DNA of 64,000 nucleotides from Medicago truncatula. Its lineage: Eukaryota; Streptophyta; Magnoliopsida; Fabales; Fabaceae. The stretch is taken from contig NC_053042.1 of assembly GCF_003473485.1 (NCBI RefSeq), forward strand, positions 10,188,501 through 10,252,500, read 5' to 3'. The position numbers and the translations under genes are program-made. The notes beneath the pieces were generated by a model. The model had not been told where the DNA came from. It saw only the letters and a list, made by a program, of their open reading frames with translations, and did not search any database. Of this stretch, positions 12,131-25,228 are shown one piece after another; position 1 is the first letter of the stretch, and each line of letters opens with the position of its first letter.

Positions 12131-12444
12131 AAGCTTCTCAAGTTCTAAGATATTCTTTAACTATTCCCACCTTCACCGCTATTTAAATACAAACAAAAGA
12201 GAAATACCAAATTATTATTTTTATTTATTTATTTAATGTTTAAACATAGTACAAAGTGACGTAAGATAAGGTAAATGGATAAGGAGTAACAAGTTCTAGA
12301 ACATGTGTTTTGAGACCAAAACATATACGTCCTCAAATTATTACCGGAGAAAGCAATATAGGACATAGGATGCTACTGCTGCAAAAGATTGTAAGTTTTT
12401 AATACGTGTACTTGATAAGTGTGAAGATATTTTGGTCATATGTA

Positions 12445-12485
<41 letters not shown>

Positions 12486-13592
12486 TTGTTGAAAGACTAT
12501 AAAATATGTTGTTGATATCTAATCTAATCAGATTAAGATTAAGAACATATAATTTAGCACAGTCATTACCGTGATTAAAATATTTTAAAAATAAATTATC
12601 ATATCTATGGTTTTCTCTTTAATTCAGTCTATAAATAAAAATTTAAATGTAATATCTTTGGAAGGATAAAAAAACTAATGTTAAAATAAGTTATTGATCC
12701 CTAAAAATCCATTTAATCACGTTTGTACATATAAAATGTCAAGTATAACTTATTTTACAACGATGTCTAAATCCATTGCATAAAAATATTTGAAGCGTTA
12801 ATTAAAAAACAATATTGGGAGATAAAGACCAAATATTTATTTAACTTCTTTTTTTACATATTTGTGATCAAAATATATAAAATTTGTCAATGTAAAAATA
12901 TTCCTGATTTTTTTTTTTTCCGAAGGAAAATGTAAATATTTGTGATCCCTCAAAAAAAAATGTAAATATTCGTGATGAAAAAAGAGTTGCGCCTGTCTAT
13001 GAGTTCATTCCAAGATAAGGAAAAATGTAAGAAAATTATTTTGAATTAAAACAACTTTTATCAAGTGATAAATTTGAATTTAAAATTATATTTTGCTAAT
13101 TGTTTAGTTAGAGAATGAGTCCAAAAAATAAAAATTAAGAATCGGAAAACAAGAGACATAGTTCCTCTATTTTCAAAAATTAAAATAAAATTTGTTCCAT
13201 TTTGTATAGTATATTTTGTTGAGAAATTTAATTTGCTAAAAAAAAAGTTTTGTTGAAAACTATTGTTCTTTACACAATGAGAATTCTCTTAATTTTTTTT
13301 TGTCGTGTTTCCTTGTGTATTTAGATCTCAACCATTAAAATTTACATTTTATTAAACCAAATTTCTCTCTCATTTATAATGGATGTTGAGATTTCAATGG
13401 ACTCTCATGTCACATGAGATGATCCATTCTCTAACACTTAACTTTCAGTAATTACATACAAGAACTCGAGATCTAAAATATGTGGTTTTATTACAAAACC
13501 AAAACCAAGGTCTTGGAGTTATTAAATTTTAATGGTTTTGATTTGATGGGGTTGCACTTATTAATATTTATGAATCTGGACAGAAAAGAGTG
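12131..13592. other. SKP2A upstream region and AT-rich intergenic DNA
   Basis: No coding signal. Includes an (AT)n microsatellite at about 12449-12480 and several long A/T tracts. Confidence 0.5.
12449..12480. repeat. (AT)n microsatellite
   Basis: Uninterrupted AT dinucleotides. Confidence 0.9.
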
Positions 13593-13712
13593 ATGAGTAT
13601 GTGGAGAATCGAAACCGTGTGTAACAAGACAATGCATAAGAGGGTAAGAGCTTATGTTGTTAACGCAATTGTTTGTGTTTTGCTTTTAGTGGCTGTTGGA
13701 TTGAATGGATAG
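13593..13712 (+). other. short ORF with a signal-peptide-like hydrophobic segment
   Basis: ATG at 13593 opens 39 codons with a basic stretch (MHKRVRAY) followed by a hydrophobic core (VVNAIVCVLLLVAVGLNG), then TAG at 13710-13712. The same frame stays open for another 44 codons (CELRSLSELSRVSQSQLLEN and onward, to TAA). The layout resembles a small secreted peptide precursor with a nonsense mutation, but I recognise no family. It may also be chance. Confidence 0.3.
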
Positions 13713-14173
13713 TGTGAGCTGAGAAGTTTGAGTGAGCTATCTCGTGTTTCACAATCACAATTATTGGAGAACAACAACACATTAAGTTACGTCTTTAGTA
13801 GAATGGATTATACTATTGTAACAAAAAAAAACAATAAATATTACCCTTAATGATTAATTTATACTTGTACCTTTAAATAAACATCTTTCACATTATTGAA
13901 GGAGCACATGAATACAAAAAGAATTATTAAAGTAAATTTGTGATGCAATTGATAACATTAGAGCCATCTGATAAAAAAACTCACCAAGTCATTCAACAGT
14001 TTTTTATGACAGAGTTGTTTCCAAATAGGTAAAATCAACATTTCAGATGTAAAAGGAAAATCAAAGTAAAATGACTTCAAGTTGTGTGTCAAACTTGGAC
14101 AGTACTTGAACTTAGAGGGTGTTTTCTTTAAGCCTCTCTTCAATAAAATGAATAGACAATGAGGGAGAGCCAT

Positions 14174-14178
14174 GGTAG
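14174..14178. repeat. left target-site duplication of the LTR element
   Basis: ggtag, repeated at 19960-19964. Confidence 0.85.
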
Positions 14179-15243
14179 TGTTGTTTTTGTATTTCCAAAC
14201 TCCTGTATTTGGATTTCCAAGTTCTATTATCTACCGAAGTTGTTACTAGGTTGAGTCACGACCAGGTCGCTCTCTTTAAGACGTTTCGTGGCACTACCTA
14301 AAATTGTGCAAGGCAGACAATCAACCACGCCGCCTCTAGGATAAAACAAGCCCAGTTGCAACTGTGCGGTTAACTACTGCACTGTAGAAAACCGTTCAAG
14401 AATTACACCCTCAAATATGGCACTACGACCACTCAAATATGGCGATACCACCATTTCTCCTCAAATAGAAAAATATTGAAATACTTTTTATATATACTGT
14501 TAAGATCATTCTTAATTCCGACGGGACATTGTTATTCCAAATAGGGACTATGATCTTAAAAGTACTCTTTATTATGAAGGGACATTTATCGAAGGGACTA
14601 TGTTTTTAAGACCATTCTTAATTCCGAAGGGACATTAAACCGAAAAGGGACTATGGTCTTAAGAATACTCTTATTTCCGAAGGGACAGAAAGGAGTAGAA
14701 AAAGGAGAAGGACTTGTCAACACAAGTCGAAGGAGGGAGAAGAGAAGAAAAACACAGGAAGCATCAACTGTGAATTTCGGTGTATTTTTGAATTAAGTGG
14801 AGTCCTCTGTTTATATAGAGATTCTGTAACTGTTTTAGCAAAATTGCGACAACAGTTACTCTAATGGATAAGATTAAAATGAAGTTTATCCATTAATCAG
14901 TTCAATAACACTTGTGGATATGATCAAAAGAAACAAATCACAAAAGTGAAGGAAACAAACTATTGGATTTGAATGAAGAAAATATAATAATAATTAAATT
15001 ATTATTCTTATCACAACTACCATAAGCTAAATTTATGGGAAGTGATATTCTCGAATAAAATAATAATTACTATTATTTTTATCATTATCAAGTATTTAAA
15101 ATTAAATACCACAATTTAAACACTACTAATGTGTGGGACCCCCACACTCTATTTTTTCAATTCACACAACATTAGATCAAAGTATAATTACTTGGTGTTT
15201 AATCTTCCAATTTTTCATCCAACATCACATCAATGTTCCAACA
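14179..15243 (-). repeat. 3' LTR (left copy)
   Basis: About 1065 bp. Near-identical to the right copy over most of its length, but it lacks a block of about 120 bp present there near 19083-19205. It has a segment near 15170-15215 that the right copy lacks. Confidence 0.88.
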
Positions 15244-17087
15244 ATCCCCCACTTGAATTTAAAAAATGGTTTCAATAATAACGTCAAAACGTTTCTATAA
15301 GGTTGCTAATCAACAAAGGTGTCGCCTACAACTTGAACCTTTGCATAGCGGATAATATTCCGATTTAACAAGAGTTGCTTACAACATTGAACTCTATCTC
15401 AGACATAGAACCCACACACAAACCTTTTCCTAAGGTGTATTCTAAAAGCTCGTGCGTTTTTTGGCCCTGCACGTCTATCCCGGTTTTAACGAACGTTCTA
15501 GGTATTCTGCCCCGAATACCATAGGAATCGGCCTAAGTTCCACATTCGTATAGGTGAGTCTATCAAAAGTACTCCTGTAGTTAGGTACTCCACTCCACAT
15601 AGAGTATAGATCTCATTAAGAGTTTCTATTATCTCATCCTTCTGTCACAGCAGGAATCACGCTTTCTTACTTTTCTCATAGCATGGTCTATCACTCATGA
15701 CTTGTTATTACCCATTGAACCTATTTCTTGGGATCTCCAATCATGTAGGTCGGGTTACCATCAGTTGTGACATTTGGGCATTAGTCCCATCCTATTGGAT
15801 GTGTTTAGGACTTTCTTTCTAGTAATTCCTTTCGTCAAAGGATTGACTAATTCTTTAGCAGTACGTGCACGATATACTTTAAACATTCCTTTTAGAGCTC
15901 TCTAATCATTCTGTGTTCGTGCCTTAATTATCGTCTCTCACCATTGTGGTAATGATTCTCAATTTTGTAATAGCTGCAGACTATCACAATAAATTAACAC
16001 TTCGGACAACGGTTTCACCCACTGAGGGTTCTTAGCTAGCAAGCATCTTATCAACTTGCTTCTTCACTAGTTTTCTCTAGTGTTCTCATCTTAGATTCAT
16101 TCCATAATATCATTTGTTTCAACAAATAACTCCTCCAGTCATGCTCAATGGGCAGTCACTGGTCGCTTTGAGACTCATCTGAAGGATGTTCAATTTTTAT
16201 CTTGTACCACTCATGTACAATATGATACTTCTCATTTGTATCTTGTACCATTCAAGTACAATAGGATACTTCTCATAATGTAATCCTAGAGTCATAATCT
16301 TCTTCAGGCACCTCATGACTCTTTCAATAGCATGACAATGCTTCTCATCTGTCTACTAGTAAACTTGAACAAAAGTCTTATGAAGTGGCCAACGTCGAGT
16401 CTAATACATTCAATGGCATATCTAAAGATTGCCAATGATGCTCACACTCAAGTGCTCTTGAAAAGTTTTACACTTGCAAGTTTACAGTCAAAGAATTACA
16501 TTTCCTTAAGATATTCTCAACTTTGTGAGATTCATCATAAAAGAGAAAGTTCTCTTTTCTGATCTAGTAATCTTGAAACCAAGAATTACTTCAACTTTGT
16601 CTAGGTCTTTCTTATCAATGTTGTTTGATAAACAATGATTTCACATAATTCATAACATGAATATTTAAACCAAATATGAGCAAGTCGTCTTTATAGAGAC
16701 ATATGATCGTGCAAATATTATTTGTCACTTTCATTCACTTTATACTCATTCGATAGCATTAGAATGTCAAATTTTTCATGTCATTCCTTAAGAGTTTATT
16801 TTTGACCTCACAAAGAATTATCTAACTTACAGAACTTGTTTTCTAGTCCATGAATCACAAAACCTTCAGGTTGTTTAATATAGACTTCTTCTTCTAGTTC
16901 ACCATAAAGAAGGCAACTTTCACATCCATTTGGAGTATTATCGAGTTATGAACGGCGGCTAAAAGGACTAGTACTCTTATGGATATGATTCTAGTGACTG
17001 GTGAATAAGTGTCGAAGAAGACTATATTTTTCTCTGTGTCTAAAACCTTTGACTACAAGGAGAGCCTTGTATTCATCAACCGTACCA

Positions 17088-17273
17088 TCAGGTTTTAGTT
17101 CTTTTTCCTAAAATCCAAATACAACCGATTAGTTTGCAACTATGAGACAAGACAACCAAATGTCTTGTTTTGTTAGACTCTAGAAAATCCATTTCATCGT
17201 TTATTGCTTCTTGCCATAATTCAGCATCCAATAAGGATATAGCTTCTTTAAGGCTTAATGGATATTCTTCCAA
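17088..17273 (-). pseudogene. Copia reverse transcriptase fragment
   Basis: Minus-strand translation contains PLSLKEAISLLDAELWQEAI and NDEMDFLESNKT, followed by the eroded CKLIGCIWI. This is the conserved entry to the Copia reverse transcriptase domain (family form: KEAM..PDA..W..AI..E...L..N.TW, then KPIGCKWIFK). The catalytic YxDD region is not recovered. Confidence 0.75.
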
Positions 17274-17568
17274 TGTATAAACCGAGTTTATACTCTTTAG
17301 CTATTCTAGCTTTCCTGCCTCCTCAAGGTTCTATAACATTTGGTACGATGTTTTCATAACTATTTCTGATTACATGAATATGATCAGATATAGTGCCCCC
17401 ACTAGTTCTTAATTTTTAGAAGGGAATTTATTTTGCCCCCGGTAATGTTTTGCTCCCACTAGTGCCCCCACTATTCTTTAGTTTAAAGGGGTAAATATTT
17501 ACATAGAAATCGGCGTCTTTTAATTCTATGATCACTTTAACATTTAGGTCATAAAACTATATGTTTCG

Positions 17569-17766
17569 CTATTTATAGCATACCATACCCAATGAATATA
17601 CATTCATAGGCTCTACTAGTGAGTTCAACTCTCTTGGGGTCCAGAATCTAAATATAGTCCAGACAATCCCAAGTTTAAAAAATAAGACAAGTTGGGTTGT
17701 CTTTTCTTCAAAAAATTTCTTAATTAGAATTTTTGTTCTCAGACTTGGATACTCTATAAATTTCAA
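17569..17766 (-). pseudogene. Copia integrase C-terminal fragment
   Basis: Minus-strand frame ending SLVEPMNVYSLGMVCYK aligns with the integrase-tail motif (FIGY....KAYRF) that precedes reverse transcriptase in Copia polyproteins. Its position upstream of the RT fragment supports this. Sequence is heavily eroded. Confidence 0.4.
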
Positions 17767-18824
17767 TTTTCGTTATAAAAATTGAACATATCAAGCATAT
17801 CAATTTTATTTTCCAAAATTCACAATCATCAATAAATATGATAAAATATCATTTTATCATTTCTAGTTTATGTGCCATCAAGTTTACACATATCATAATC
17901 TATTATATTTAGAGATTCATATTCTCTAAATTCTGATTTCTATGAACTTTTGGTTCATATATTTTGACTGCAATAAATAAAATTGTCTAATCATATAACG
18001 TTAGAATTAAGTCCAAGTTACTCGAGTTTAAAATTAAACGTTTGTTCACATGTCAAATATTAAAATCACACAACTAATAAAATAAAAGGAGAATTTTAAT
18101 TCTGAACTTACCATCAAAGGCGCAGTCTTTTCCCATAAGAATGCATGATACACAAGTCTCTTTTTAAGTCTGAGTCAACTCAATCTTATTTAATAGAAAT
18201 CTGAAATTCAAATTCTTTCTTATTTTAATACGAAACATTTGAAACAAATTTCTCATATAATTCTAGTTCGTCGATAAAAAACCTTTTCGAGTTAGTTGAT
18301 TCTTTGATGATTTTTTTTTCAATGTTCACATCCCACACCTATACCAAAGATTGGTAAAATTGTTCTCCTGTTACTTGGTAGATTCAAGCTATTAAAAGTA
18401 GCTTTGATTGGAGCATGACCCAGTAAGTCTTTTCAACGGGCAACGGCAAGTAAATTACTTCAGACTACTTACACACAAGAAACGCGTGGTTACTGATTTG
18501 ATTTCATGGTGTTGATTGCATAACTAACACAATTAATCCTTCTATCAAATTAATAGGATTTACTATGCATTCTGTTATGCAAAATACGCCGAACTATATG
18601 GACATGCCGAGGGACAATTTCAACTACTCACAATAAATTCCACGCTTTACCGTTAAAAGAGATATTCAAATTTCTTAGTGTTGTTGTTGAAACAACAAGC
18701 ACTTCGTCGTTTCAGTCGAAAGATGTAATTCTATAGTTTGATTTATCCTTAATGTATTTAGGGACAACTTAACCTCAATAAGCAACTTCTTCGGTAGACA
18801 TAGTAGATCGAAACGTCTTAAAAT

Positions 18825-19959
18825 TGTTGTTTTTGTATTCCCAAACTACTGTATTTGGATTTTCAAGATCTATTATCTACCGAAGTTGTTACTAGGTTGA
18901 GTCACGATCAGGTCGCTCTCTTTAACACGTTTCGTGGCACTACTCAAAATTGTGCAAGGCAGACAATCAACCACGCCACCTCTAGGATAAAACAAGCCCA
19001 GCTGCAACTGTGCGGTTAACTACTGCACTGTAGAAAACCGAAAACCGTTCGAGAATTACACCCTCAAATATGGTACTAAGACCATTCTTTAATATTGAAA
19101 CCACCTATGGTATTGTAACCACTTTGTTATGGTGTTGAGACCACTCAAATATGGTGTTGCCACCATTCTAACTTTAATTTCTCCAAAACTTCAATATGCC
19201 ACTACGACCATTCAAATATTGTGATACCACCATTTCTCCTCACATAGAAAAATATTGAAATACTTTTTATATATATACTGTTAAGATCATTCTTAATTCC
19301 GACGGGACATTGTTATTCCAAATAGGGACTATGATCTTAAAATAATCTTTATTCTGAAGGGACATTTATCGAAGAGACTATGTTTTTAAGACCATTCTTA
19401 ATTCCGAAGGGACACTAAACCGAAAAGGGACTATGGTCTTAAGAACACTCTTATTTCCGAAGGGACAGAAAGGAGTAGAAAAAGGAGAAGGACTTGTCAA
19501 CACAAGTCGAAGGAGGGAGAAGAGAAGAAAAACACATGAAGCATCAACTGTGAATTTCGGTGTATTTTTGAATTAAGTGGAGTCCTCTATTTATACAGAG
19601 ATTCTGTAACTGTTTTAGCAAAAATTGCGACAACAGTTACTCTAATGGATAAGATTAAAATGGAGTTTATCCATTAATCAGTTCAATAACACTTGTGGAT
19701 ATGATCAAAAGAAACAAATCCACAAAAGTGGAGGTAACAAACTATTGGACTTGAATGAAGGAAATATAATAATAATTAAATTATTATTCTTATCACAACT
19801 ACCATAAACTAAATTTATGGGAAGTGATATTCTCGAATAAAATAATAATTACTATTATTTTTATCATTATCAAGTATTTAAAATTAAATACCACAATTTA
19901 AACACTATGTGGGACCCCACACTCTATTTTTTCATCAACATCACATCAATGTTCCAACA
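18825..19959 (-). repeat. 5' LTR (right copy)
   Basis: About 1135 bp, starting tgttgtttttgtattcc and ending gttccaaca on the plus strand. The boundary is confirmed by the ggtag duplication at 19960-19964. Confidence 0.88.
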
Positions 19960-19964
19960 GGTAG

Positions 19965-20747
19965 TTAGTTTCATTATTGAAACAACAGTGACAGCTCAAC
20001 CGCTCCTTGCTGCCAAACCTCCACCTTTCTTTCTATGTCGTAACCCTGCTTTGTCACCGAGACCATAGGTACCTGTCTCCGTTAAGACGCGAGTCACCAT
20101 TTAAATCATTCCTCCATGCAAGCCTTATCTTTGCAAAGCTACCGCGCTACTTCTTGCACCACATCTCTCCCCTATCAAAACCATAATTGAATCGAGGCAG
20201 CAACAATGCAGATGGATATGGACTAATGTAGCGTCGAAGTATACTGCCTTGTGCAGACGGGTATGGACTAATCCATGGGAGCCATATCATGTCAAAGTTT
20301 GAAGGTACGAAAAGGTAATCTTGATTATACAATAGATTAATGATGGTTTTAATTAAAACTAATCTTAACCCTCTATCTTATTATTGTAAGTTGCATGCTC
20401 AATATTAAGTTTTCTAGTGAGAGTATACTCTCATTTGTCTATACATTTTCTGCAAATATACTTCAAATATCTGTCTGCTTGTATACATACAACACACTCA
20501 TGTAGAAAGACACTAAAGACTATAGTTAAATTAAGTAAGATACATGAGATGGACATGATATGATAGGGAAGATGGAATACAAGTAACATCTTACAAGCAT
20601 TGTTTGGTTTAAAACAAAAGGACAAAGTTCAAGTACTGTCCAAGTTTGACACACAGCTTTATTCTTATTCATACATTTGTTTTGTGTCATTTACAAATCA
20701 CAAGCAACCAGAATCAGAATCAGGTGCATGATTCTTAACCCTTTTAA
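19965..20747. other. flank of the LTR element and ACR3 3' region
   Basis: Holds no gene. 20625-20655 is the exact reverse complement of 14083-14113 on the other side of the retrotransposon. Confidence 0.5.
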
Positions 20748-23700
20748 TTAAGTCAAGAACCTTTCGAACAAGTTCCCAAAGAAGAAGCTTACTCTAGCCC
20801 ATCCTCGAGACGTTTCTGGTGCTTTGGTGTTGGCTGGTACCTTCTTCACATTGACCATCACAGTCTGGCCGATTTCTTTACGCAGTGCTTCAATGATGTT
20901 CATATCCACAGGGTTCCCATATGCATCTCTCACATAGAAAACATTTAGTCCTTTCTCTCCTATGGTTGACACACCTGCCCTACAAACTGTTAAGCCGTTC
21001 TCTCGTAGAATCCTAGTCACTTCAGACAGCAAGCCCACTCTATCCTTTGCACACAGCTCAAGGCTCACACCCTGTGTCCATCACCCAGAGGATCAATGGT
21101 AACGACACTATCATCTTGTGTGTTAGTTTCTTCATCATTCATTAACTAATTAATTAATTTATTGTATGAAGAATAATTAATGTAAATGCATGATAGCTGG
21201 TCAAGCATAAATATGACTGATGGTGACATGCAGCATTTGTCACATTCAACACTATTAATTAATTATAGTCCCTTCAAAATCACGATAGTTTAACCTTAGT
21301 CTATAAAACTTTTACCATCTATAGTCAGTCCTGTAAGATATAAAAACTGTGGTTTCAGTCCTGTTGAAAACTAATAAAATTATGCAGTTTTTGTTAAATA
21401 TAGAGACTAAAAATGAATAAAAAAATTATACGGACTAAAGTTAGACAATCATGATTTTATAAGGACAAGAATATATTTTAACATTTTTTTCGTTCATATT
21501 TTGAGGTTATAGGGATTTGAATGATATTACGTGTGGAGCATAAGGATTCTTAAGCTCTAGTGAAGACAAAAGACCATCAACCGTCACCGGTGGATACGAT
21601 GGTCAGATACAATCTGAGTGGAACTTATCACCATGTATGTATACCGTACCATTCGCAACAATACAAGCAGATAGCTGCAGGTTCAAAATGTATTAATTTG
21701 GTCAAACTCAGAAGACTTTCTGCTAAAGAAAATGAGAAGAAAAGAAAAGAATAGTAGATCGCCGGCGTCAGCTAGAATAACACACATGAAGCTATGGGGA
21801 ATACATGCCAAGAGAAACATCAAGTCACTAACCAAGTTCCATAATAGAGCATGAAAGAAGAGTTGAGAACCAGAAGTTCATCCTTGTCTTTTTTAGTAAT
21901 GGTTAAAGTAGCATAAAAAATAAAATTTAAAATGTACATTACCTCGCTTACTCTTCTTTGAATAGCTGCTTCAATGCATTTAATGACCCTTTCTTTCTCC
22001 CCTTCAGTGTCAAGTGTGCATCCATCCACGTGCCTAATGAAGTACTCCTAATAATTACCACATCAACATAGTATTAGTTCCTCTTGGGATAAACAACTTA
22101 ATTTGCTGCTTACAGCACAAGCGCTTATCATGATAAATATACCGAATGGAATGTTGTTGTCAATAAATAATGTATGCATACCTGTGAAGCATAAGGCCCA
22201 TCAGATGAGATGGAGGCATGAAAAACAACATATTCCATGTCAGTAAGAGTGCAGACAATGTCAAACATCAATTTTGCCCGATCTTTGCATCTCACACTAA
22301 CCACTGAGTAGCCTTTTTCTTCAATACGTTCTATTTCAATATTGGGCCTGAAAGAGGGAGGAGAATCAACATTTGTTGCTGTTGTTACTCCACCAGCACT
22401 CTCATAATCCCTATCAGCAAACAACATTTGGTGGAGCCTTCTGTCCATGTGGGTGAAGGTGAAACCCATGGAGAAACTGGTCCGGGCCACATTGTCATCA
22501 TCCTCACAACCACGAAGGATGTGGTTGAGCTTCTCGTCAAGAAGAGACAATCTTTTTGAATCATCATCCACAGCTTGGTTTGTTGCATCATTGACATAAA
22601 GTACACATGCTATTCGCCTGTTATGAGTCCAAACTTCAGCTGCAATCACATTGAATTGGAAGCTTGCCAGGACAGCTGATATCTCAGACAAAAGACCTGG
22701 GCGGTCCCGACCAATGAGCTCAATGGCTGTATGATCACCAATGGAGTGAATGCCAACCCGTTTGCCTTCCCAACTCTTCACACCTTCTGGGCTCTTGCGG
22801 CCCTTTGGTCCTAGAGCCTATTTAAATGTTCACAACTAGTTGATACAAGGGTGCGATTCTGCTTTATGTAATTATAGAATATAATTAAATCATCCAATTG
22901 ATATTTAGAGTCTGTTTAGGAAATAGCAGGGTAGATACTAGCAGGAACTCAATCAACTGTTTCTTTTAGAACTATGAACACTATCAGTAAGGGAATTTCT
23001 ACATGTTCCTAGCTGTGTTTATAAATTCTGTCCAAAGATTGTAAGTGCATTACAAACTCAAAAGGGGGGACGGGCATAGTGCTTAACTGGGTTCAACTCA
23101 TATCAATGCATTTGAAAGAAGAAAAAAAAAGAATTGGTAAATTATGCTACCATATACTTAGGTTTCTTTTCCAAAACAAAGATAAAGCCTACTAAAAGCA
23201 TTGCTACCATATCTTATTAAAAGCATGTCAGATAAAAATCGAGGAGAAAGAAGATGTATACCTTTTCAATGAAGTCAATAATTTTGTTGTCTGTTATCTT
23301 TTTTCCTTGCTGATCCGTGACATGAAATACTGTTCATTACATTAACAAAACATATTAACTATAATTTTTAATATGGAATTTTCTGTTACATCTAAGCATG
23401 AATGTGTATGTTGTAGGCAAGGTTTGCACGGTTGTCCCAATATTTGCATATGCAACAAATAATCACCATATTTTAATTAAGTAAAGAAGAAATGTAGTAT
23501 ACGTCAATGCATTGCTGGTTCAAGTTTGAATTCAATTGCAAACATACCATCCATAAACCAACTACCATCAGAAGATATGTAAGCTTTGGTAATTATGAAA
23601 TCAAGGTCTGTCAGGATTTGCACGACTTCCAGCAGAATTCCGGGTTTATTGACGCTATCAATCTGCATTATTGTAAAAAACAATCCATTCGATATTACAT

Positions 23701-24555
23701 CAACTTATCTCCATGTGAAAACCATGGAAATTAAATAAACTAACGATGATGGCCACTTTGGGCAGCCTAATTCACTGAAATTGGTTATAACAGGAGTTTT
23801 ATATGCTTAACAAATTTATTGCTAAAGATAATATCTGAAAAAGTTAACCATAGGCAATCTTGAAAATGTGTCAGAATTGATTGAAGACCAATAAGTTAGA
23901 ATTAATTAATTCCAGTGGCTAGGTTTCCTTGAGATAGCAAATCAAGACTCAAAATGCGGCCATGAAAAATGTTAGAATTAATTAATTATTTTGAGGAATT
24001 ATACCTTGATCAGTGTACAATCATGGCAACTATCATTGTCCATAGAGACCCTGCGAAGTGGAAACAGAGTTTACCATAAACGAGCAACTTCTTCTGGATA
24101 TTACAAATTCCCACCATATACCTCAATTCCACAAGGAGTTTAACCTATGACACCCCTAGGGATTGAACTGATGACATCTACCTTAAAACACAGGACTAGT
24201 TTTTTTTTTTTGTCAACACAAGGACTAGTCATTACGAACAAAAGAAGCATTTCCTTTTATGTTTTGCGGTTCTTTCGCGTTTTGGCTTTTAAGATTATGT
24301 TAAAGCAGTCAAATGACACTGAAAATATGATAATATATAAAATATTCATAAATGATTATACCAAAAGTGTCATACTGTTATTTATTAAAAAAATATATCA
24401 GTGCAGTTTTTTAGAGTTTAAATATTTTGCAGGTCATTGGAAAAGAAAACAAGCATTGTCTTTCAAGAGGAGTTAACAGGGAACCTTGGAGGGTTGATTC
24501 TGTTGCTGAAGTTCTCGTACTCAGGATCAAAGTATGGCCAGCAAACTTTTGCCAT
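20748..24555 (-). CDS. ACR3: ACT-domain-repeat protein, ACR3-like
   Basis: Four-ACT-domain protein, presumed amino-acid sensor; related to the regulatory part of bacterial GlnD but without an enzyme domain. Minus-strand exons: 24555-24485, 24050-24005, 23662-23548, 23329-23262, 22817-22182, 22047-21943 and 21071-20748. They join in frame to 454 residues, the usual family length. The start [19 protein letters not shown] is closely like Arabidopsis ACR3. ACT repeats begin near [12 protein letters not shown] (about residue 40), [16 protein letters not shown] (about 131), [15 protein letters not shown] (about 263) and [16 protein letters not shown] (about 349). The C-terminus ends [13 protein letters not shown]. 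The phase-2 junction of exons 1 and 2 fixes the ATG at 24555, because no in-frame donor fits the upstream ATG at 25064. All introns are GT-AG. Confidence 0.92.
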
Positions 24556-24971
24556 TCAATCACTTCTCTGGTGAAGAAATTTCTTAGTATTACCTTAATC
24601 AAAAGCGAAAAAGTCTAGTTAGAGGGGTAAGCAGAGCCATTGAATCCAAGCTGCCTTACTAGGTGAGATACAATAAGCACATAGGGGGAAAAAAACAAAA
24701 AATAAATACTTTCAAGCAAACGCTAACTATGTTGGATGCATAGATAATGCTTTCTTGAGTGTGAACAATCTAAAATTGTAAAATAATCATTAATATTTTC
24801 AAGAAACTAGAAGAAAGTGGTATCTAAGTTAACGAATGCAGACTTTCATCTTTCCTTCCATAGCTCTCTGCTCACTTCACTATTCCGTTCGCCAAATGCA
24901 GCAGGGTTTACCAAATACATGTGAAATTGGAAAACTATATATAATACAAGATCATTACTAATCTAACCAAC

Positions 24972-25196
24972 CTTCAAGAAATCGACTCTCAAGGAAAACA
25001 CATTGATTAAGCGATTTAGTTTCACAATTTCCTCTGTCGGTGACGGAACCATCTGCACCGCCATGGAAGCTATGATTTTGCGCTGGATCGATGAAGAAGA
25101 AGTAAAAATCTGATGGTAAGTCTCATCATCTAACGGCGACTGTAAGATTATGTGAACCATTAGTGATGAGATTGAGATAATCTTGTATATGGTCAT
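24972..25196 (-). promoter_or_regulatory. probable 5'UTR exon of ACR3 with an upstream ORF
   Basis: A strong donor (GAAG|GTTGG) ends this segment at 24972. An acceptor (CACCAG) sits 12 bases before the ACR3 ATG. If spliced so, an ATG at 25064 opens a 34-codon ORF starting MAVQMVPSPTEEIVKLNR, which ends in TGA directly abutting the main ATG. A longer version would start at 25196. This is inferred from splice signals only. Confidence 0.45.
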
Positions 25197-25228
25197 AACA
25201 TGATCACATATAAGATTAAATCTTTAGG

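Larger units (their letters stand above)
14179..19959 (-). mobile_element. degenerate Ty1/Copia-type LTR retrotransposon
   Basis: Two long terminal repeats (14179-15243 and 18825-19959) begin tgttg and end caaca and are flanked by the 5-base duplication ggtag. The coding remnants (integrase end, then reverse transcriptase) are on the minus strand, so the right-hand LTR is the 5' LTR. A polypurine tract, complement of atcccccactt at 15244-15254, abuts the inner edge of the left LTR, as expected for a minus-strand element. Integrase lies upstream of reverse transcriptase, which is Copia order. The internal part (about 3.6 kb) is riddled with stops and cannot be autonomous. No primer-binding site matching initiator tRNA-Met was seen next to the right LTR. 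Confidence 0.9.

Noticed and set aside
24963..25064. ATG at 25064 as the ACR3 start codon
   Set aside because: No donor in that exon gives the phase-2 junction required by the exon at 24050. The exon at 24555-24485 supplies both the correct phase and the conserved [10 protein letters not shown] start.
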